From contig JAJVIF010000002.1 of assembly GCA_022072165.1 (NCBI GenBank), forward strand, positions 619,854 through 683,853: DNA of 64,000 bases, given 5' to 3'. The position numbers and the translations under genes were made by a program. This stretch comes from a bacterium (GTDB lineage: Bacteria; JAJVIF01). Of this stretch, positions 15,200 through 23,797 are shown one piece after another; position 1 is the first letter of the stretch; each line of letters begins with the position of its first letter. Below the pieces are notes generated by a model that searched no databases, was not told where the DNA came from, and saw only the letters and a program-made list of their open reading frames with translations.

Positions 15200-17312
15200 C
15201 CCACTCAGTCCCCCTGAACTGACCATGATTGCGGAATAGATGGATGTACCAGCGCCGCTCCAGGTCCATACAGAGGCGTGTGATTTCGAGTCCGGTGGGG
15301 GCTTCGCGATATTGCCGGGGGGTCGGAGCGCGGAAGAACTCCCCCTGCTCCGCCATGATGGTAAGGGTGCGCTGCTGCAACGGCGAGAGGAAGGCCCAGC
15401 GAGCCGCCTGCAGCTGATCCACAGACCCCTGGAGGAGGGGATCCCGCATGGCGGTGAGGTCTCCGGGAGTCAGGGACGCCCGGCCATGCTGTTGCTTGCG
15501 ATGGTGCAGCGCCTCCATCCAGTAAGCAGTCCAGGTGAAAAACTCGCGGTAGCTGGCGAACTGATGCGACCGGGAAGTTTGAATCAGATGCTTCAGAACG
15601 GCGGGGTCGCCGATGAAGTAGCCGAGCAGCCGCTGTAACTGCGCGGTTTCCAGCGGAGCCGGGGTGAATGGCTCGTAGCGCTGCGACTGTCGCTCCAGGC
15701 TCCGGACCAGGGCAGCCCAGGCGGGGTAGGCCGCCGCGACCCCGGCGATCCCGACCGGCAGTCCGGCGCAGATGTTGAGCACCGGCGCTGCTTCCAGCTT
15801 CGGCAGGACCTTCATGAGCAGGCTAATGCAGCGCTGCTGAAAATCTTCGCAGTGGTCCCAAAGGAGTACCAGGGGCAGGTCTTCGGCGAGCTTACTGAGC
15901 ACCAGGACCACTTCGTTCGCCAGGCGCAGATCCCGCTCCGGTCCGAAGTGCGACTCATACCCTGCCGGGTCTTTGAGAAGGATGCGGAGTGTGGCATAGG
16001 CGTCCGGCGGTTCTTTGGTGAGATGCCGGAATTGCTCCTCCCATGCAAATTTGGGGTGCTGATGATGCGGGAAGAGTGCGTGGAAGACGCTGACCAGCGG
16101 TGTCAGCGCTGGTTCCCCCGGGAGGGGTGTCCAGGTCCGGACCAGCTGCAGCTCTTTGTTACCAACAAACGCCTCGTAGACCGCCCGACTGGTCCCCTGC
16201 CCCCGTCGCGCAAGAACCGGCACCTGACAGCCTTTGCCCATCCGGAAATGCCGGGTCTGCTCCCGCAGATGGAGGGCCAGGGGAGGTAGCGGATCCGCAG
16301 GACACCGGGGCGCGGGGAATCGCGGGAAGATCATGTTGGACCAGAACGCCGGACTGTCAGAGCGTCGGTGCGATTCCGGGAAAAGGCTGTAGTAGAAGTT
16401 CGACTGCTCCCGGGATTGCAGGAGCATGGCGATGTCCTGGAGCTGGGCGAAGCGTTCAGCTTTCCGCTTGCTCATCAGGCGATTGCAGAGGGCTGATGCG
16501 AAGCTCGTCACCTGGGGATTGCGACGCCGGGCAGGGAGCGGCTGATCATGCTGATGCGCCGATGACTGCGCTTCCAGTGAATGCGCTTCGGGGAATGGAG
16601 GCACTCCTGTCAGCATGTAGTAGAGCAGACAGCCCAGGGAGTACTGATCCGCCTTGCTGTCGACCTGTGAAGAATCGATGAACTGCTCAGGGGCGGCAAA
16701 GGGGGCGGTCCCGACAAAAGACCCATGACGGGTCAGATTGTCAAACTCCAGCAGCGTCGAGTGTCCGAAGTCCATGACTTTGACGCGGCCATCATTGGTC
16801 AGATAGACATTGGAGGGCTTGAGGTCGCCATGGACGATGCGGTGGGCTTCCACCGCCAGGAGGGCCTGTACGACCTGGCTGGCGATCCAGAGGGCCTGCC
16901 CCTCGGGCAGTCGCCCTCGCTCGGTGACCTCCTGCTCAAGGGTTTTGCCTTCCAGGAGTTCCAATGCCAGATAGAAGATGGAAGTCCCCAGCACCTCGGC
17001 CCGCCCGGTGCCGAAGAGCTGCACAACATTCGGATGGGTCACGCGCATCAGCGCTATCCCCTCGCGCTGGAAGCGTTCCAGCCGCTTGGGGTTGACTGCA
17101 TTCGGCTTCAGGATTTTGAGTGCCGCGACATCACCGCTTTTGAAGTGGGATGCGCGATGCACGACGCCAAAGGCGCCTTCGTCGATGTACTCCCCGACTT
17201 GCCATTCATCCAGCCGCTTCCCTTCGAGCTTGAGGGCTAACCCTTCAGGCTCGCGGGTCGCAGGCCGGGCTTGGGGAGGGGCTGGACCTCCTTCCCACCG
17301 ATTGACGACCAT
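15168..17312 (-). CDS. Ser/Thr protein kinase fused to a degenerate STAND/AAA-type ATPase
   Basis: A 714-residue protein. Residues 40-300 form an intact Hanks-type kinase: Gly-rich loop EGAFGVVHR (45-53), Lys66 in AALKILK, catalytic loop HGDLKPSN with Asp163, DFG at 181, and APE at 207. The middle resembles the AAA_16/STAND ATPases often fused to such kinases, but the P-loop (about 363-376, VPVLARRGQGTSR) has Thr where Lys is needed; the Walker B-like LVLLWDHCED is at 481. So the kinase should be active while nucleotide hydrolysis by the second half is doubtful. No membrane segment is present. The C-terminus is unassigned. Confidence 0.85.
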   Translation of the reverse strand: MVVNRWEGGPAPPQARPATREPEGLALKLEGKRLDEWQVGEYIDEGAFGVVHRASHFKSGDVAALKILKPNAVNPKRLERFQREGIALMRVTHPNVVQLFGTGRAEVLGTSIFYLALELLEGKTLEQEVTERGRLPEGQALWIASQVVQALLAVEAHRIVHGDLKPSNVYLTNDGRVKVMDFGHSTLLEFDNLTRHGSFVGTAPFAAPEQFIDSSQVDSKADQYSLGCLLYYMLTGVPPFPEAHSLEAQSSAHQHDQPLPARRRNPQVTSFASALCNRLMSKRKAERFAQLQDIAMLLQSREQSNFYYSLFPESHRRSDSPAFWSNMIFPRFPAPRCPADPLPPLALHLREQTRHFRMGKGCQVPVLARRGQGTSRAVYEAFVGNKELQLVRTWTPLPGEPALTPLVSVFHALFPHHQHPKFAWEEQFRHLTKEPPDAYATLRILLKDPAGYESHFGPERDLRLANEVVLVLSKLAEDLPLVLLWDHCEDFQQRCISLLMKVLPKLEAAPVLNICAGLPVGIAGVAAAYPAWAALVRSLERQSQRYEPFTPAPLETAQLQRLLGYFIGDPAVLKHLIQTSRSHQFASYREFFTWTAYWMEALHHRKQQHGRASLTPGDLTAMRDPLLQGSVDQLQAARWAFLSPLQQRTLTIMAEQGEFFRAPTPRQYREAPTGLEITRLCMDLERRWYIHLFRNHGQFRGTEWVSWIRNHPAK

Positions 17313-17584
17313 ACGAATCCATCACGACTGCCTGGTCGGGCCAGGCGTACGTCGCCAGGGAGTGCCGGCAATTCGCCGGGAAGTGTGCGCTGCGTCTGCA
17401 GGCGGTGGGAGGCGGCATCCGCACCCACAACAACAGTGCTCCGCTGGCTGGCCACACCTGTGCCCTGTCGCCTGCCCCGAAGACTGAACGTTCCGCCCTG
17501 TGGCAAGTAGATACTGCTATCCTACTGTCTGCGCGAGGATTCGACAAGTTGCCCTGTCATCCTGCTTGCATCATATAGCTGATT

Positions 17585-18445
17585 TCACTTGCGCGGCAAA
17601 CTACGCAAATTTCCGTGATACAGATCAAGTGGGGCGTAAGGTGGAAACAGCCCACTCCCTGCGGGGTAGTACAGGATGTCCAGTGGTAATCCGGGAGGGG
17701 CCTGGGTCGCGATGACACCCCAGCCATCGAGGGGGATGTGAAAGTGGAGCGCCTCACCTGCTGCCAGGGAAGCCGGTACGGGCCGCTCGCCGGTGAGCTC
17801 GGGAGTCGCGACGATATCGAAACGGACCTGTGCCCGTCCCAGTAAGTACGGACCGCTCGGGGACTCAATGACCAGGGTCCCCAGACGCTGCTCCTCATGA
17901 ATGGCGATTTCGAAATCCATCGGATTAAACAGCCGCAGATGCAGGAGTCCCTGCTGCTCGGTCGGGAGGAGTTCGACCCCAAAAGCGGAGAGATCGGGTC
18001 GCAGGTAGGCCGCAGGGCTGTTGATCAGGACTTCGGCGAGAGCCTTGGGTCCCAGCAGGCCGAAGTAGAACCAGGCGTGCGTGAACCAGAGGACCCAGAG
18101 GACCCAGAACCCGCGGCGACGTCGCTCCTCCCGCGCCGGGCCGTACCAGCGGGGACGAGTCACAGGCGGCAACCGGTCGCGCCAGCGGGTGTACAGGACC
18201 AGGCTCACCAGCAGAAAAGTGGCATTGAAGACGATGCCGAGGAACAGGGATCGCCGAAACAGACCGGCCGCCGGAGGTGCGGGGGTGAAGCCCGCCGAGA
18301 GGAGCCAGTGCGGCAGGACCAGCATCACAATGGCGGCAAACCACCAGGTCTGCCCCAACTGTGAGTAGTCCCAACCGTAGCGTGACGCTGCCGGTGCTGG
18401 GGCAGCATCGACAGCTGGCTCAGGAGGCGGGACGACCGTGTCCAT
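17585..18445 (-). CDS. integral membrane protein of unknown function
   Basis: A 286-residue protein with a Pro/Ala-rich cytosolic N-terminus and three predicted membrane helices in residues 35-130 (WWFAAIVMLVLPHWLLS, LFLGIVFNATFLLVSLVL, FWVLWVLWFTHAWFYFG), then a beta-rich soluble C-terminal half of about 150 residues. The start is the ATG after a TACACT box; a longer frame upstream lacks support and overlaps the divergent gene. The 272 bases between this gene and the kinase gene hold no other gene that I can support. Confidence 0.7.
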   Translation of the reverse strand: MDTVVPPPEPAVDAAPAPAASRYGWDYSQLGQTWWFAAIVMLVLPHWLLSAGFTPAPPAAGLFRRSLFLGIVFNATFLLVSLVLYTRWRDRLPPVTRPRWYGPAREERRRRGFWVLWVLWFTHAWFYFGLLGPKALAEVLINSPAAYLRPDLSAFGVELLPTEQQGLLHLRLFNPMDFEIAIHEEQRLGTLVIESPSGPYLLGRAQVRFDIVATPELTGERPVPASLAAGEALHFHIPLDGWGVIATQAPPGLPLDILYYPAGSGLFPPYAPLDLYHGNLRSLPRK

Positions 18446-18452
18446 AGGGGGG

Positions 18453-18458
18453 AGTGTA
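18453..18458 (-). promoter_or_regulatory. -10 box of a predicted leaderless promoter for the 17585-18445 gene
   Basis: On the minus strand TACACT is followed by 7 nt (six C and one T) and the ATG; no ribosome site is present. Confidence 0.5.
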
Positions 18459-18491
18459 CCGGGCCTTGCATCAGGTACGATGCCAAGGTCT

Positions 18492-19211
18492 ATGAGTCGT
18501 ACGTCGCGGTGCCTGTCCTGGTGCGGTCTCCTCCTTTGCCTCCTGCTCGTGGTGGGATGCGATGCGCCATTGCAGCACGATGCCCTCATCCACCGGCTGG
18601 GGACGGGAGGCTACGCCAGCTTCCAGGTGACGTACTACCGTTTCAGCCCCGCGCAAATGCAGCAGTTTGTCGCAGGTGTCAGTCCCGAGCAGTACCTCTT
18701 CGATGCCATCGTCGAATCAGGTCCCATCGAGCGCTTGCAATTTGTCTATACCCCCCGGTCGCACCGGGTGACGGTGATGCGGACCGGCAACGAGATCGAT
18801 GTCTCGTATCAGCTGACGAGTCAGCGGAAGAGCGGCGGACGGGGTCCGGTGGAGCAGGTGATCCGGGCGCTGAAAGAGGATCCTGGCCGTGCGAAGTCCT
18901 GGTTCGAGCGGGATATGTACAAAGCAGTGCCAGCGTCAGATCCCGACTACTTCATGGGCTTTGACCGGATTTTGCGACAACGACTGTCGCGTCAGAGTGG
19001 CACCACTTCCGACTGGCAGTTTGTCGAGCTTGCCCTGACCTATCCCCTCCCGCAGGCAGGGGCGCCGGTCTACACGGCGGAGGCGGCGCTGATCCCGCTC
19101 ACGTCGGCGGGGAGCGATGGCGCCCTGGTGAGTGCGTTGTTGTCGTTGGCAGATCGGGAGTTCGCCGCGCTGCCGGATCCCCTCCTCGAGCGTCAGGCTG
19201 TCGGCTACTAG
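18492..19211 (+). CDS. lipoprotein of unknown function
   Basis: A 239-residue protein with an N-terminal hydrophobic leader and lipobox LLVVGC near residue 26, hence membrane-anchored in the periplasm. The mature sequence resembles small lipoproteins with a mixed alpha/beta body (GGYASFQVTYYRFSP, SHRVTVMRTGNEIDVSYQL); no family was recognised. I chose the ATG preceded by AAGG; an ATG four codons upstream is equally possible. It is divergent from the membrane protein gene. Confidence 0.7.
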   Translation: MSRTSRCLSWCGLLLCLLLVVGCDAPLQHDALIHRLGTGGYASFQVTYYRFSPAQMQQFVAGVSPEQYLFDAIVESGPIERLQFVYTPRSHRVTVMRTGNEIDVSYQLTSQRKSGGRGPVEQVIRALKEDPGRAKSWFERDMYKAVPASDPDYFMGFDRILRQRLSRQSGTTSDWQFVELALTYPLPQAGAPVYTAEAALIPLTSAGSDGALVSALLSLADREFAALPDPLLERQAVGY

Positions 19212-19318
19212 GCTGATGTTGTGTGCGGCAGGATGGCCAGGGACCCGGTCCCTTACAATGTAGTGAAGCCTTCCCGTACACACTCTGACTCCCGCTGTAC
19301 CCACGAAAGGGGCTCCCC

Positions 19319-20782
19319 ATGCGACTGGCCCTCTCTGGTCTCTGCCTGACAACTGCGGCGCTACTGATCAGTTGCTCCGGTGCTTCTGCTCCGCTGCTCA
19401 CACCGGACAACGATACGCTGGCTTCCACGTCTGCGCTGCCGATGCCCTGGGAAACCGTGAACGGAGTTCACACTTTCAATCCAGGCATTCAGACGCTTAG
19501 CATCGATGCCGATGCGCTCACCGCGGCCATCACGCCCAAGACTCGGTACGCTGCCTTCAACGGCGACCTCTTCTACCTCAACATCAACCAGTTCGCCGGC
19601 GGATTCCCGGCGCAGGTGGTGGGGATTCTCATCAACGGTGATGGCGACCTGGAACTGACCTGGGAAGTGAAGCACCCTTTCCCGGCACCGACACAGCTGA
19701 CGACTGCCTCGGCGGGCAACCGGGCGGACCTCGGCGTTTCCGGACGGGTCGTGTTCCTGCTGGGGGTCGACACCACGACCCTGAGCGTGTCGAATGCAGA
19801 CCCGGATTATGTCGGGAACTACGCCTTCAGCTTCGACACTCAAAACGTGCGGATGCAGACCGGGTTGCTGCTGAATCCGGCAGGGTTCTATGACCCGGCC
19901 GGGATGGTGCCGCTGGCGGATCGTCCTGCAGGCAACGCGACTCACTACCCGTTCCAGCAACTGGTGGATGAGATGGCCACCGATGGCGTGAATGTCGTGG
20001 GGAGCCGGGTGGGCATCTCCAACGGGGGCCTGAGCACCGGGAACTACGACTCCAACAACGGGGGCTGGCAGAACGGCAATATGGGTCCGTCGTTTAACGG
20101 CTGGACCGGCTACGGGGTCCTGCACCAGGGACAGCGCTCCCGGGGCGTGGCGATCTTTGACCTCGATGCCCTGAGCGGCACCCTTGACCTCGACATCGCC
20201 GTCATTGCCACCTATGTCGATCCCCGCGATGGGGGCGGTCCTGCGGTCCTGCGATCGAACCGGATCCCGAAGAATGATCCTTCCAAGTTCGCCTATCGGA
20301 TGCCACACGGCGCGGTGGACATCGAGCGCGTGACCCAGGTAACACCTTCCCCATTCACCCCCTCCACGACTGGTGCGCTGGTCTATGCCCAGATCATCGA
20401 CCAGGACAATCAGGCGCTGATTGATCCGGAGTTTCCGGGACAGGGGGGCATCCGCCTTGATGAGATCCCCACCGCTTCCGGGATCGAAGCCGCCTTCGCC
20501 AGTAGCGATGAGTTCGGCTTTAATAACGTCGCGGGCCTCAATCAGCTTGGTGCCGGGAGTGGCGAAGCCCCCGTGGACTTCCTCTTCTCCTTCGACAACA
20601 TCAATGGGACTGACGGGGGCTACGATGCCGCCGCCTATGTCTGCTACAAGGTCGTGGATGTCCAGCGGCAGGCCGATGAGGGTTTTACGCTGAACAACAA
20701 CAATCCGCCGACCCCGGTCGCCAGCGGCCAGGAACAGACGCCCATCGTGTTCCAGGTGGCGAAGATCGACATCACGCCGTAA
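19319..20782 (+). CDS. lipoprotein of the HPF/GYGVLHQGQ family
   Basis: A 487-residue lipoprotein (lipobox LLISC) and the shorter relative of the 10092-12989 protein. Shared blocks appear in the same order: VKHPFPAP, AGNRADLG, GLLLNPAGF, GWTGYGVLHQGQ, and AYRMPHGAVDIERVT. It stops soon after this region, so it represents the minimal family unit, without the extra beta-sandwich and propeller-like parts. AAAGGGG provides the ribosome site, and TACAAT near 19253 may be the -10. A strong terminator follows. Function is unknown; a surface-exposed carbohydrate- or substrate-binding role is only a guess. Confidence 0.8.
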   Translation: MRLALSGLCLTTAALLISCSGASAPLLTPDNDTLASTSALPMPWETVNGVHTFNPGIQTLSIDADALTAAITPKTRYAAFNGDLFYLNINQFAGGFPAQVVGILINGDGDLELTWEVKHPFPAPTQLTTASAGNRADLGVSGRVVFLLGVDTTTLSVSNADPDYVGNYAFSFDTQNVRMQTGLLLNPAGFYDPAGMVPLADRPAGNATHYPFQQLVDEMATDGVNVVGSRVGISNGGLSTGNYDSNNGGWQNGNMGPSFNGWTGYGVLHQGQRSRGVAIFDLDALSGTLDLDIAVIATYVDPRDGGGPAVLRSNRIPKNDPSKFAYRMPHGAVDIERVTQVTPSPFTPSTTGALVYAQIIDQDNQALIDPEFPGQGGIRLDEIPTASGIEAAFASSDEFGFNNVAGLNQLGAGSGEAPVDFLFSFDNINGTDGGYDAAAYVCYKVVDVQRQADEGFTLNNNNPPTPVASGQEQTPIVFQVAKIDITP

Positions 20783-20824
20783 GGGCAACCGCTGCTTCAT
20801 GCGGCTATCGCGAAGTCTTGCCAT

Positions 20825-20857
20825 GCGACCCGGGGGTTCCCCCGGGTCGCTCCGTTT
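20825..20857 (+). terminator. intrinsic terminator after the 19319-20782 lipoprotein
   Basis: Twelve-base self-complementary arms (GCGACCCGGGGG / CCCCCGGGTCGC) around a very short loop, followed by TCCGTTT. Confidence 0.85.
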
Positions 20858-20882
20858 GCAGAGCATCGGGACTCGCCCGTAT

Positions 20883-20911
20883 TTGACTAATCTTTTTGTC
20901 CATTGTACGGT
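20883..20911 (+). promoter_or_regulatory. promoter of the arsR-type gene, predicted leaderless
   Basis: TTGACT and TACGGT are separated by exactly 17 bp, and the ATG follows 6 nt later. This is the clearest complete promoter of the leaderless set, with an A/T-rich spacer. Confidence 0.7.
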
Positions 20912-20917
20912 AGCGTC

Positions 20918-21574
20918 ATGCCGACGGAGACACCGCCTGTGGAAGTCGTACGGGAGTCCGGACGCGCCACCACTCTCCTTCAGCATCCCCTCCGGCTGCG
21001 GATGCTCCGGGCGCTGAAGGATCCCGACTCGGCAACGGGGCTCGCGCGTCGGCTGGGTCAGCGACGGCAGGTGGTGAATTACCACTTGCGGGAACTGGAA
21101 GCCGCGGGGTTCGTGACGCTGCAGGAGGTCCGGCAGCGACGGGGAGTCCAGGAGCGGATCATGCGTCCATCGGCCAGCAGTCTGGTGATTTCGCCAGAAG
21201 CGCTGGACGAGATGGGGACCGATCCCGGTGGGATGCAGGATCGCTTTTCCTGGGCGTATCTCGTGGCGAGCGCTGCCCGGGTGATCCGGGACCTGGGGAT
21301 CCTGCGGGAGCGGGCCGATGCGGTCGGGAGGCGTTTGCCCACCCTTACGATCGAAGCGGAGATCAGCTTCGCGACGGCTACAACGCGGCAGGCCTTTACG
21401 GCAGAGCTACAGGCTGAGGTACAGCGCCTGGTGCGGCGGTACCACTATCCGCAGGCAGCAGGGGCGCGACACTTTCGCCTGGTCGTGGGGGCGTATCCGA
21501 AGATCACGAAAACCGACGAGGATGCCGACGCCGAGGCGGCAGCCGCGTCGGAGAGCATCCGCGAACTGTCTTAA
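20918..21574 (+). CDS. ArsR-type winged-helix transcription regulator
   Basis: A 218-residue protein. The N-terminal third is a winged helix-turn-helix (HPLRLRMLRALKDPDSATGLA, then QRRQVVNYHLRELEAAGFV). No metal-binding cysteines are present, so it is not a metal sensor. The C-terminal half is long for the family and ends in an acidic tail. ArsR regulators of this type are regularly paired with AHSA1/SRPBCC genes such as the one 57 bases downstream, and usually repress the pair. The start is placed at the ATG immediately after the promoter; a TTG five codons upstream overlaps the -10 box. Confidence 0.85.
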   Translation: MPTETPPVEVVRESGRATTLLQHPLRLRMLRALKDPDSATGLARRLGQRRQVVNYHLRELEAAGFVTLQEVRQRRGVQERIMRPSASSLVISPEALDEMGTDPGGMQDRFSWAYLVASAARVIRDLGILRERADAVGRRLPTLTIEAEISFATATTRQAFTAELQAEVQRLVRRYHYPQAAGARHFRLVVGAYPKITKTDEDADAEAAAASESIRELS

Positions 21575-21631
21575 ACGGCCGTCAGGCCGAACGTTCTGTG
21601 CCTGAGGCTGCTCAGGGACTGGAGTCAGACG

Positions 21632-22513
21632 ATGAGTCAGGAAGAGGGGCGTCCGCAGGGACGGAGTTATGAAAAGACCTTCGTGGTGCGCGCACCACTG
21701 GAGGCTGTCTGGCGGGCGATTACCGAGGGGGAAGAACTGGCGAAGTGGTTCTGCCAGAATGCGGAGTGCACCCCCGGAGTTGGCGGCTATCAGACGGTCG
21801 ACTGGGGTGGCGGGATGGTCGGCACCCAGGACATCACGGCCTGGGATGCCCCGCATTACTTCCGGGCCGAGGCGCGTCGAGAAGAACAGGCGGCCCGGGG
21901 GATGGAGCTGCCGGAAGGAGTGGCCTACGCGACCGAGTGGTACCTCGAGTCGGATGGTGACATCACCCGGGTCCGGATGGTGCAGTCCGGCTTCGGTGAA
22001 GGCCCCGCCTGGGATGGCGAGTATGACGGGACCTACAAGGGCTGGGATCTCTTTCATCAGAACCTGGTGTTCTATCTGGAAAACTACGCGGGGCAGTCTG
22101 CCCGGAGCATCGTGCTGATGGGGAGTTCACCGGATGGCGCGGAAGCCGCCTGGAGTACGTTCTTCGGTCCGCAGGGACTCTGCGCGAGTGGCAGTGTGGC
22201 CGGGCTCAGCGCTGGCGATCTGCTCGACATCACCGCCAGCACGGGCGACCGTCTGGTGGGAAAGGTCCGGATTGCCGATCCGGCGCATCGCTCGTTCCAT
22301 GCGGTCATCGACTCGCATTCGGGAGTATTCAACGTGGAGTTCCCGGAGTGGAATGGTGCAGCGTTCGTCTGGGCTTCGCTCCTCTGCTTCGGGCAGGACG
22401 AGGCGGCCATGATTGCCCTGGAAGGCCGGTTGCAGGAGATGATGGCGGGCCTCTTCCCGATGCCGGTTGATCCGGCGGCCATACCATGTGGACCGGAGGA
22501 GGCGTCCGGCTAG
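21632..22513 (+). CDS. AHSA1/SRPBCC-domain protein
   Basis: A 293-residue protein. Residues 10-155 form an activator-of-Hsp90-homologue type START-like domain: YEKTFVVRAPLEAVWRAIT, EELAKWFCQ, GTYKGWDLFHQNLVFYLENY. These bind hydrophobic ligands in a central cavity. Residues 160-290 are a second region, possibly another degenerate helix-grip copy, since RSIVLMGSSPDGAEAAWSTF resembles the domain start. It forms a pair with the ArsR gene; RBS GGAG lies 8-9 nt upstream. Confidence 0.82.
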   Translation: MSQEEGRPQGRSYEKTFVVRAPLEAVWRAITEGEELAKWFCQNAECTPGVGGYQTVDWGGGMVGTQDITAWDAPHYFRAEARREEQAARGMELPEGVAYATEWYLESDGDITRVRMVQSGFGEGPAWDGEYDGTYKGWDLFHQNLVFYLENYAGQSARSIVLMGSSPDGAEAAWSTFFGPQGLCASGSVAGLSAGDLLDITASTGDRLVGKVRIADPAHRSFHAVIDSHSGVFNVEFPEWNGAAFVWASLLCFGQDEAAMIALEGRLQEMMAGLFPMPVDPAAIPCGPEEASG

Positions 22514-22579
22514 CCGTGGCATCATTCGCACGCCTGGTACTTTCACCGTCATCTTTCTCAAGTCGCAAGGTCTCACCTC

Positions 22580-23776
22580 ATGGCCCGGAAGTCTGCCCCT
22601 CCCGCATATCCCTCCATCGGAGGGGTCCACTCCGACAGCACCCTGCTGGCGCGAGCGCTGGCCGCGAAGGGGCTCATTAATCCCCTCACGAGGCAGCCCT
22701 TCAGTGAAGCCCTGATCTTCGGCATCGCCGGCGGTCTGGGCGGGATGTACTTTGTGTGGGAAATGTGCGGCATGGTGATCCTGACTGTCGGCGGTCGGTG
22801 GTGGTGCCATGACAACGTGAAGTTTCTGCAGGGGGGCGCAGACCGGCTGGGGGTGGGGCTGCACCTGTCGCAGCCGGGAGGTCGCAAAGCGGCCCAGGCG
22901 GCTCTGGATCAGGGGCTCGCTACAGGTGGACCGGTCTTCTGCTGGACCGATCAGGCCTCGTTGCCGTATCACCACCTCCCGGAGACCTATCGCAAGTTCC
23001 TCATTCACACGATCGCCGTCACAGACCAGGATTCCGACGGGTCGTATCTGGTGGATGACCGGGGCGAGGGGCTGTACCGCATCAGCGCGGATGACCTGGC
23101 CGCAGCGCGTCAGACGCAGCCGTACATGAAGGCCCGCCTCGGTACGCTGAGCCTGCCGGACCAGCCGGTGGACGTGCGGGACGCGGTGTACGCGGGGATG
23201 CGGGCGATGGCGAAGGAGGGGCTGCATCCGGAGATTCGGAACTTCGGTGTCCCCGCCTTTGAAAAGTGGGCCGAGCTCATCATTCATCCCAAGGACAAAA
23301 AGGGTTGGCCGACGGTAATGGCCACGGACATCGCCCTCTGGAGCGCGCTCTGCTGGACCTACGCCAGCATCGCGACCGACACCGGCGGCGGGCTGATGCG
23401 TCCGCTCTACGCCACGTTCCTCACAGAAGCGGGGAAACAACTCAAGGACAAAGCGCTGGTGTCGTGCGCCGACGAAGCGCTGGCGCTGGGGGCACGCTGG
23501 GATCGCATCGCAGATCTTGCATTGCCGGCGGGGAAAGCCCCGTTTAAGCAGGCCCGGTCGCTCCTCGACAAGCGGGAAGCGGCGCGCCACCAGGGGCCTG
23601 CAGGAGAGAAAGCGCTGGCGAAGGCCGAAGCCGATCTCACGACTTTGCAGCAGCAGGCTCCGTCGTTTCCTGCGGGCTACCGGGAGACTCTGTTCCCCGC
23701 GATGCACGCAGAACTCGCCGTCGTGGCGGCAGCGGAACGGGCATTCATGGAACGGATGGCGGATCTGGCAGGCTAA
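22580..23776 (+). CDS. BtrH N-terminal/DUF4872-like protein
   Basis: A 398-residue cytosolic protein. Residues 12-60 (GGVHSDSTLLARALAA, then FSEALIFGIAGGLGG) follow the BtrH_N layout, in which a His-Cys pair and a GLGGGLGF loop sit in a papain-like acyltransferase. BtrH transfers an acyl side chain in butirosin biosynthesis. Here the nucleophilic Cys position after the His is Ser. The C-terminal 150 residues are helical with a Lys/Ala/Glu coiled-coil region near 330-370, as in DUF4872. No biosynthetic cluster surrounds it, so the role is unknown. Confidence 0.65.
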   Translation: MARKSAPPAYPSIGGVHSDSTLLARALAAKGLINPLTRQPFSEALIFGIAGGLGGMYFVWEMCGMVILTVGGRWWCHDNVKFLQGGADRLGVGLHLSQPGGRKAAQAALDQGLATGGPVFCWTDQASLPYHHLPETYRKFLIHTIAVTDQDSDGSYLVDDRGEGLYRISADDLAAARQTQPYMKARLGTLSLPDQPVDVRDAVYAGMRAMAKEGLHPEIRNFGVPAFEKWAELIIHPKDKKGWPTVMATDIALWSALCWTYASIATDTGGGLMRPLYATFLTEAGKQLKDKALVSCADEALALGARWDRIADLALPAGKAPFKQARSLLDKREAARHQGPAGEKALAKAEADLTTLQQQAPSFPAGYRETLFPAMHAELAVVAAAERAFMERMADLAG

Positions 23777-23797
23777 CGCGGATGCTCGAGGACGGGA

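Noticed and set aside
19361-21085. Minus-strand frame of 574 codons across the 19319 lipoprotein and the arsR promoter
   Set aside because: It covers a terminator and a promoter, shows no motif and opposes a supported gene.
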